Source: an uncultured Spirochaetaceae bacterium
GTDB lineage: Bacteria > Spirochaetota > Spirochaetia > Treponematales > Treponemataceae
Direction: 5' to 3'
NCBI GenBank assembly: GCA_902772605.1
Contig: CACYBG010000177.1
Location: 1-10,337, forward strand
Length of the DNA stretch: 10,337 nt
In this document: positions 5,459 to 10,337 of the stretch, one piece after another
Layout: each line of letters starts with the position of its first letter
Position numbering within the stretch: position 1 is the stretch's first letter
Program-made: the position numbers and the translations under genes
The notes under the pieces: generated by a model
What the model was told of the DNA's origin: nothing
Seen by the model: only the letters and a program-made list of their open reading frames with translations
Database searches by the model: none

Positions 5459-7467
5459 GTACCATACTGTCTATCATCATTTTATCCTTGAGTGCGTTCT
5501 CCCATGCCCAGCCCCTTTCATCCGATGGAAACAGGATGCTTGGAGTTGAGCTCAGCAAGGAAATACTCGCTTTTTTCAAGGATAAAGGCTTTACGATAGA
5601 ACAGCAGGATCTGCTGCCATCTGACTCGACAAGTTTTCCACAAAACCTAATCATATATGTATCGGCAGACGAATCGGTAAACTCAAACAAAAAATCCAAC
5701 GATTCTTCTACAAACACAATCATATTTGATTTTACACAGGAATTTGCATATTCCAATATTGAAAATTTATACAGTTTCATTGAAAAATTAAGGGATTCGA
5801 ACCTGAGCTACGATGCGGTAATCCTCCTGGCCGCAAACGACGCACTTCCCCAGCTGTTCGGAATGGAAAGCGACGGCGAAAGGCATCCGAGCGGTACCCA
5901 GACCTACACGTCAAGGCTCGGGTATGACGACAGGTGTGCGGCACTGGTGGTTTCTTCGGGTACGGGAGGATTTTCCATGACGCCCGGAGCAAAGAAGGAC
6001 ATAGCCCCGCTCTGGATGGTCAGGACGATATATGAAAAGGCCGCGGATGCAGGATGCGAAATAGACCTTACGCCATGGTTCCCCCTCCTCTATTCGCTCG
6101 GACTTGCACCGGAAAGCCCAAGGCTGTCCCCTTTCATGGACCTTGGCATACCTGCATCAGGGATAAGCGTTTCAAACCCTTCCACGGACTTCGACATCCT
6201 CCTTTCGATTGCACGGGAATTTTCGGTGCTGCAGAAGGACAACTGGGACAGGAACTACATGTTCCTCAAGTTCGGCGGAAAGACGGTCTGGATTCCCGAA
6301 GCCGCATCCATAACGTTGCTCCTGCTCGTACTGGTGGCGGTCCTCATGCTCATCTGCTTCACGGGCATACTTCCGACTCCAAGGAGCAGGGCCCTTACGA
6401 ACGACATAAAGAGGACCTGGTTCCTGTATCCGCTTACGATTACGCTCATAACACTACTACTTCACCTGTCGCAGCTGATTTTTTCACCTCTTTCACAGAG
6501 CAACCCGCTTCTTCTGGTGAGCCTCAAGGTGTTCATATCATCCATACTGATTTTCCTGGTCTTCATCCTGCAGGTGAGCTTCGACATAAGGATTTCGCTC
6601 AGGGCGTGCGGATTCATGATGGTCGCATCCGCAATACTCAACGTATTCGTCTTTTCAAGCCAGAGCCTGATTTCCATGTACATGTTCGCACTGGAACTCA
6701 TCATAATCTACGTTTCGGAAAAGGCAAAGACTACGCCGACACTCATACTGACTTTCCTGATCACTCCGCTGCCTTTCCTGAGCATGGTCGGAAACATCAC
6801 CCAGAACACGCTGGAAGACAACGTCTCCCGGTTCGTCCTTTTTTCATGGAAGCAGGATGCACTCCTTGCAATGATACTCTTTCCCGTAATGATGCAGCTC
6901 GAAAGGATTTTCATTTCCACCGACCTCCTCTCCCCGAACAGGAAGCTCAGGAAAAGGAACTACATAATAACTTCCGTATGTGCCGAAACCGTACTCATAG
7001 CCGCAATCTGGGCAATATACGGATACACGAACATCCAGATAAACAATTCCACAAAGCTCAGGTCTTCGCCCGCCAAGACGACTGTCAAGGACAGGAACCT
7101 TCCGACGGTTTCCGCTGATCTTTCCGAACAGGCGTTCATGGAACTTGCAATGCAGACTTTGACCGTAAGTTCCAGTGAAGACGTAATCCGATACGAAATC
7201 ACCATGGAATCCGAATCCGGGGTTCCGATTTTCGAATCGAACTACGAATACATACTTGAAGCCCCAAACAGGATAAATTTCACCATACCGGATTTTCCGT
7301 CCGGCGACCTGGAGATAATATACTCGACCGCAAAATCGTCGCGGTGCACCATAACTATTTCAGCATACATACTGGATACTGAAAACAGAAACGTCATATT
7401 CAGGGACAGCCTCGTACTCAAGACCCAGGATGCCGTAAAGGAATCCAAGGACGGTTCAAATGGATAG
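5437..7467 (+). CDS. Exported membrane protein with degenerate M28-peptidase-like domain and eight membrane helices
   Basis: The 676-residue protein begins with a signal peptide (KSTILSIIILSLSAFSHA, cleavage near A24). A periplasmic domain spans about 25-284. Its segments YDAVILLAAND (125-135), CAALVVSSGTGGF (167-179) and SPFMDLGIPASGIS (231-244) follow the layout of M28 zinc peptidases, but the metal-ligand histidines and SDH-type motif are absent, so I infer a non-catalytic fold. Eight hydrophobic helices follow (about 285-312, 328-349, 357-381, 386-408, 410-427, 433-452, 465-486, 508-531). Basic loops such as NRKLRKR face inward consistently, and the C-terminal region (about 532-676, beta-rich) would be periplasmic. 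The outline recalls GAA1/ERMP1-type proteins. No Shine-Dalgarno precedes the ATG, and the promoter predicts a leaderless mRNA. The first 360 bases are far more AT-rich than the rest. Its stop overlaps the dinB start. The reading frame is clear; the function is unknown. Confidence 0.88.
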   Translation: MKTAQLKSTILSIIILSLSAFSHAQPLSSDGNRMLGVELSKEILAFFKDKGFTIEQQDLLPSDSTSFPQNLIIYVSADESVNSNKKSNDSSTNTIIFDFTQEFAYSNIENLYSFIEKLRDSNLSYDAVILLAANDALPQLFGMESDGERHPSGTQTYTSRLGYDDRCAALVVSSGTGGFSMTPGAKKDIAPLWMVRTIYEKAADAGCEIDLTPWFPLLYSLGLAPESPRLSPFMDLGIPASGISVSNPSTDFDILLSIAREFSVLQKDNWDRNYMFLKFGGKTVWIPEAASITLLLLVLVAVLMLICFTGILPTPRSRALTNDIKRTWFLYPLTITLITLLLHLSQLIFSPLSQSNPLLLVSLKVFISSILIFLVFILQVSFDIRISLRACGFMMVASAILNVFVFSSQSLISMYMFALELIIIYVSEKAKTTPTLILTFLITPLPFLSMVGNITQNTLEDNVSRFVLFSWKQDALLAMILFPVMMQLERIFISTDLLSPNRKLRKRNYIITSVCAETVLIAAIWAIYGYTNIQINNSTKLRSSPAKTTVKDRNLPTVSADLSEQAFMELAMQTLTVSSSEDVIRYEITMESESGVPIFESNYEYILEAPNRINFTIPDFPSGDLEIIYSTAKSSRCTITISAYILDTENRNVIFRDSLVLKTQDAVKESKDGSNG

Positions 7468-8629
7468 GGTATACCTGCACGTAGACCTGGACGCATTCTT
7501 CGCCTCAGTGGAACAGCTCGACCATCCCGAATACAGGGGTAAGCCTGTCATAGTCGGAGGACTTCCGGGCGACAGGAGGGCCGTAGTCTCGACAGCCTCA
7601 TACGAAGCGCGCAGATACGGAGTCCACTCCGCAATGCCCCTTGTAAATGCCGTAAAACTCTGTCCGAACGCAATATACGTAAGGGGAAACCACAGGCGAT
7701 ACAGCGAAAAATCCAGGGAAGTCATGTCGATTTTCTACGGCTACTCTCCGACAGTCATACAGATTTCAATCGATGAGGCGTTCATAGACCTTACGGGTAC
7801 CAGAAGGCTGTTCGGAGAACCCATAGAAGTCGCAAGGAAAATAAAGGCCGAAGTCAAGGAAAAGACCGGACTTACGGTAAGCATAGGCCTCGCTTCCACA
7901 ATGTACATCGCAAAGATAGCATCGGCACTCAAAAAACCCGACGGACTTACAGCGGTTCCACCGGGGGATGAAGAAAAGTTCATGCTCTCACTACCCATCG
8001 ACAGGGTATGGGGAGTCGGCACAAAGACTCTTGAGCACCTGAAGGCTGCAGGATTCAGGACGACCGGAGACATACACGAAAAATCCATAGGGCTTTTGAC
8101 TTCGATATTCGGAGCCGGAACAGGAACCTTCCTTTACAATGCCGTCCGTGGAAACAGGGAGATGGAATTCGGAGCCGAACCGAAGACCCGGTCGATGAGT
8201 TCTGAAACGACTTTCGACTTCGACCTGACCGACGAATACGTCATTGAGACCGCCATAATGAACATCGCAACGGACCTCCTGTTCAGGATGCACACGGAAA
8301 AGCTTAGGACGCGGACGGTAATGCTGAAAATCAGGTATGAGGATTTCACGACGGTAAGCGCACAGGAAACACAGGACAGGCCCGTAATGAACGCCGAGGA
8401 CATGTTTTCACGCTGCATATCCATATTCAGGAAAAAATACGAAAGGAACAGGGGCGTAAGGCTCATAGGCGTTGCATGCTGCAATCTGGAGGACAGCTCG
8501 GTTCCCCTGCAGCAGGAGCTTTTTGATTTCGGCGACGGAAAAAAGGCAAGCGTCGAAAACGCAATATATGCGATGGAACAGAAAAATCCCGGAATCAAGA
8601 TAAGGAAGGCAAGGCTCCTGAATCAGTGA
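7460..8629 (+). CDS. dinB: DNA polymerase IV (Y-family translesion polymerase)
   Basis: The 389-residue Y-family polymerase copies damaged template DNA in the cytoplasm, with low processivity and fidelity. Visible landmarks are HVDLDAFFASVE (7-18) with catalytic D9 and likely steric-gate F14; SIDEAFIDLTG (103-113) with catalytic D105 and E106; SIGLASTMYIAKIASALKKP (141-160); the helix-hairpin-helix thumb VWGVGTKT (183-190); and a little-finger domain from about 240. QQELF (351-355) fits the sliding-clamp-binding consensus QxxLF and lies 35 residues from the end, rather than at the extreme C-terminus as in E. coli. The ATG at 7460 overlaps the upstream stop by 8 bases (ATGGATAG). AAGGA about eight bases before it lies inside the upstream gene, so translation is probably coupled. 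No LexA-type operator was recognised, and the operon promoter at 5400-5428 is the only candidate seen upstream. Confidence 0.96.
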   Translation: MDRVYLHVDLDAFFASVEQLDHPEYRGKPVIVGGLPGDRRAVVSTASYEARRYGVHSAMPLVNAVKLCPNAIYVRGNHRRYSEKSREVMSIFYGYSPTVIQISIDEAFIDLTGTRRLFGEPIEVARKIKAEVKEKTGLTVSIGLASTMYIAKIASALKKPDGLTAVPPGDEEKFMLSLPIDRVWGVGTKTLEHLKAAGFRTTGDIHEKSIGLLTSIFGAGTGTFLYNAVRGNREMEFGAEPKTRSMSSETTFDFDLTDEYVIETAIMNIATDLLFRMHTEKLRTRTVMLKIRYEDFTTVSAQETQDRPVMNAEDMFSRCISIFRKKYERNRGVRLIGVACCNLEDSSVPLQQELFDFGDGKKASVENAIYAMEQKNPGIKIRKARLLNQ

Positions 8630-8648
8630 AAATCAAGCGGATTTTTTT
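8629..8648 (+). terminator. Weak terminator-like hairpin after dinB
   Basis: AAAATC (8629-8634) and GATTTT (8640-8645) can pair around the loop AAGCG and run into seven T residues ending at 8648. With only one G-C pair the stem is weak, so termination may be partial and some transcripts could enter the tRNA region. Confidence 0.35.
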
Positions 8649-8669
8649 ACAAAAGACATGGAAACATAC

Positions 8670-8698
8670 TTGAAACAATCAGCGTCATGTGATATATT
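8670..8698 (+). promoter_or_regulatory. Promoter of the tRNA-Arg gene
   Basis: TTGAAA (8670-8675) and TATATT (8693-8698) lie exactly 17 bases apart, each matching five of six sigma-70 consensus bases. The predicted start, about 8704-8706, is only two to four bases before the mature tRNA 5' end, leaving a very short leader for RNase P. Confidence 0.82.
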
Positions 8699-8707
8699 AA
8701 TGCTCAT

Positions 8708-8782
8708 GGCGCTTTAGCTCAGCTGGATTAGAGCATCTGCCTTCTAAGCAGAGGGTCGCCCGTTCGAGTCGGGCACGCGTCA
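8708..8782 (+). tRNA. tRNA-Arg, anticodon UCU
   Basis: A full cloverleaf can be drawn. The acceptor 5' strand is GGCGCTT (8708-8714). The D stem is GCTC/GAGC with a loop containing GG. The anticodon stem is TCTGC/GCAGA around CTTCTAA, giving anticodon TCT. The variable loop is GGGTC, and the T stem GCCCG/CGGGC encloses TTCGAGT. The acceptor 3' strand is ACGCGTC (8775-8781) with discriminator A8782. The anticodon reads AGA and AGG, matching the heavy use of AGG arginine codons in the neighbouring genes. The acceptor stem has a U-C mismatch at positions 6-67 and a G-U at 2-71. The CCA tail is not encoded. The gene has its own promoter and terminator. Confidence 0.95.
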
Positions 8783-8784
8783 GA

Positions 8785-8821
8785 GCCGTAAATCCCAATC
8801 GGGGTCTACGGCGTTTTTTTT
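8785..8821 (+). terminator. Rho-independent terminator after tRNA-Arg
   Basis: GCCGTA (8785-8790 region) pairs with TACGGC (8807-8812). Inside, ATCCC and GGGGT extend the stem around an AATC loop, and a run of eight T residues follows (8814-8821). It begins three bases after the tRNA 3' end. Confidence 0.92.
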
Positions 8822-8986
8822 GTCCGCAGATTTCGACGAAAGTCCAAACCTATTTTTTTTCAAATCCGATTGATACAATGATTTTTCCGTGAAATTCAAA
8901 AAAAAACTATCCGAGGATTTTTTCTTATTGATGCAATAATCCGCGCGGAAGATTTACGGTCAGTAAAGTATTGAAGCCGCCACTTA

Positions 8987-9808
8987 TCATTCGGCCCTAA
9001 TGGCGACCGAGCCCATAAAAAACGGTTGGCTGTATGATTCGGTATAGCTTGAATCGCGCCCGACGGAAACGGCGTACATGTCAACATACCACTCACCTTC
9101 AACGGATGCAGTGGCTGAAATTTCGACGTCGTCGTCACCTGATTTCGGAACCGGATTGTTACTGTCGGTCGCTGAAAATTCAAATCCATACGTCGAACCG
9201 CTTCTCATCGGCCTGACCGAAATTCCGTCCACCTTAAGCGCATTCGAATCATTCATTACGTCGTTGCCATCAGATGAAATCCATATGCCTGCGGGAAAGT
9301 CGCCGTAATCGGTCAGCCTTATGTTTACGTACCTGTCCTCCGGAGAGGAGCCGCGCCCTATCAAGGGATCCCTTACGCCACGGCTGATTTTCAGTTCTTT
9401 GTAACCCTTGGTGTAAATAAGGTATTCCGAAGCGGAGGTATAGGTGTTGTCCGATGAAGAAATCATGCTGTTGACGGAAGATTCGACAGACTGCATGGTG
9501 GAATAATTATTGTAGATTTTATAGTAGATTCCCGTTCCAAGGAATACGAAATCCGACGAAGAACTGAAATAATCGCTGTTTGTGCCGCTTCCGCTTTCTT
9601 CTGTCGTTATGCATGAAAAATAGTGCTTGCTTTCATCCGAGTCGCCGTACTGGATTTGGTGTCCGTCTGAACGGGGCGGGTCCAGATAATAGTAATTATC
9701 CAGACCGCAGGAAGAGAAACTGAAAAATGAAGCAAATGCCGCAAAGACCGTAAAAATCAGTCCGACTGTCGATGCGGAAAACTTTCCGGCATTTTCATCA
9801 GTACCCAT
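8987..9808 (-). CDS. Putative lipoprotein, function unknown
   Basis: Starting at the ATG at 9808, the protein has 273 residues. A hydrophobic stretch (about 14-30, VGLIFTVFAAFASFF) runs into F-S-S-C, with C34 the likely lipidated cysteine; only one lysine precedes it. The frame is open further upstream, but that stretch overlaps the TPR gene. The upstream GGAAG lies only two bases from the ATG, so the start is less certain than the lipoprotein assignment. The mature part is rich in serine, tyrosine and aspartate, with YYYLDPP soon after the cysteine and a beta-prone C-terminal half (EGEWYVDMYAVSVG near the end). I recognise no family. Its lipobox matches that of the 3518-4186 protein, but the remaining sequences look unrelated. 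It follows the TPR gene by 13 bases, so the two are probably co-transcribed. No clear terminator follows the stop. Confidence 0.83.
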   Translation of the reverse strand: MGTDENAGKFSASTVGLIFTVFAAFASFFSFSSCGLDNYYYLDPPRSDGHQIQYGDSDESKHYFSCITTEESGSGTNSDYFSSSSDFVFLGTGIYYKIYNNYSTMQSVESSVNSMISSSDNTYTSASEYLIYTKGYKELKISRGVRDPLIGRGSSPEDRYVNIRLTDYGDFPAGIWISSDGNDVMNDSNALKVDGISVRPMRSGSTYGFEFSATDSNNPVPKSGDDDVEISATASVEGEWYVDMYAVSVGRDSSYTESYSQPFFMGSVAIRAE

Positions 9809-9821
9809 GGCTTCCAATGTA

Positions 9822-10337
9822 TCAGTCGCTGACCTTTCCGTCAATCTTGAGCTGAAGGAGGCGTGACTGGGCAAGGTTGGTCCATTCGTCCGAACTGTAG
9901 TCGTCCACCATCTTCTGATATGCCTCAGATGCTCCTGCATAGTCGCCGGAACTTTCCTTTACGCGTCCGATTTCCATCAAGGCCCTAGGCTTCATAAGGA
10001 ATTCCGGATGGTCAAATGCCTTCTGATAGTAGGTCAAGGCAGTCTGAACGTCTCCGGACTCTTCAAAGCATACGCCAGCATTGTAAAGGGCTTCGGGGCT
10101 TGTATATGCCTTTGGATCGGCATCGGATGCAGCAATCCAGTAATCCTTTGCATTGACATAGTCTTTCTTTGCAAAGCTGATTTCGGCGGCAAGCAGGTTT
10201 GCACGTACACCGACGACACCCTTCTTTCCAGTAAATTCCTTGAGTCCTTCAAGTGCTTCATTCTGACGTGCGACAATCTCCTCATCGGTAAGGGCTTCGC
10301 ACCCGTTAGTGTACTTGAATTCAATCTTATCGACTCC
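9822..10337 (-). CDS. Tetratricopeptide-repeat protein, C-terminal 171 residues, cut by window edge
   Basis: A single open frame runs from the right edge to the stop at 9822-9824. The visible part holds about three TPR units (residues 46-73, 82-110 and 117-147 of the visible stretch), for example EALYNAGVCFEESGDVQTAL with the typical small residues at the helix-packing positions. TPR arrays form protein-binding scaffolds. Repeats of this style occur in envelope-assembly proteins such as YbgF/CpoB or BamD and in many spirochaete periplasmic proteins. The N-terminus, which would show any signal peptide, is outside the window, so location and partner are unknown. The short tail KIDGKVSD ends the protein. 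It lies directly upstream of the lipoprotein gene on the same strand, which may link their roles in the envelope. Confidence 0.88.
   Translation of the reverse strand, partial: GVDKIEFKYTNGCEALTDEEIVARQNEALEGLKEFTGKKGVVGVRANLLAAEISFAKKDYVNAKDYWIAASDADPKAYTSPEALYNAGVCFEESGDVQTALTYYQKAFDHPEFLMKPRALMEIGRVKESSGDYAGASEAYQKMVDDYSSDEWTNLAQSRLLQLKIDGKVSD

Noticed and set aside
6054..7118. A 354-codon open frame on the plus strand inside the 676-residue membrane protein gene
   Set aside because: It lies in a different frame of a gene with clear signal peptide, membrane helices and coupling to dinB. Its product is rich in H, R and P without hydrophobic or domain pattern, typical of an out-of-frame shadow.
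8890..8960. Terminator for the minus-strand lipoprotein gene in the A/T-rich gap
   Set aside because: The only candidate near the T runs has an ATCC/GGAT stem with an impossibly short loop, or a three-pair stem; not enough to call.
9822..10324. Apparent split or frameshift of the TPR gene into two short frames near 10034
   Set aside because: Manual translation shows one uninterrupted frame from 10337 to the stop at 9822; the break is only a choice of internal TTG start, and the other frame is a shadow.
1..10337. CRISPR array, insertion sequence, prophage, toxin-antitoxin or other defence system
   Set aside because: No regularly spaced repeats, no terminal inverted repeats with a transposase, no integrase or phage structural genes and no small paired genes of that kind; gaps are short and explained.

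Overview
The window looks like chromosomal DNA of a spirochaete, most likely Treponema or a close relative. Three things point that way: two lipoproteins with relaxed F-S-S-C lipoboxes, a divergent LigA of the kind I associate with treponemes, and genus-restricted hypothetical proteins beside housekeeping genes. This assignment is inference; no database was searched. I see no insertion sequence, phage gene, CRISPR array, toxin-antitoxin pair or recognisable defence system.

Layout. Positions 1-5360 are all on the minus strand. The 5' end of a pyrimidine-nucleoside phosphorylase gene runs off the left edge (1-227). Next is ligA (385-2328), preceded by a 381-base gap. That gap holds a promoter-like TATAAT, about 200 bases that fold into many complementary stems as a minus-strand RNA, and the terminator of the next transcription unit. 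The next unit appears to be a three-gene minus-strand operon starting near 5423: a GHKL-like protein (4194-5360), a lipoprotein (3518-4186) and trmB (2710-3465), ending at the strong terminator at 2634-2675.

A compact divergent promoter region lies at 5400-5458. From it a plus-strand pair departs: a 676-residue exported and membrane protein (5437-7467), apparently translated from a leaderless start, and dinB (7460-8629), which overlaps it by 8 bases. A plus-strand tRNA-Arg(UCU) follows with its own promoter and terminator (8670-8821). The right end is minus strand again: a lipoprotein (8987-9808) directly downstream of a TPR-repeat protein cut by the right edge (9822-10337).

Functional picture. 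The recognisable genes serve nucleotide salvage, DNA joining (LigA), translesion synthesis (Pol IV), tRNA m7G46 methylation (TrmB) and arginine decoding. The rest are cell-envelope or regulatory-looking proteins without a recognised function. The most interesting items are the structured RNA or leader upstream of ligA, the degenerate M28-peptidase-like membrane protein joined to dinB, and the degenerate histidine-kinase-type ATPase fold at 4194-5360.
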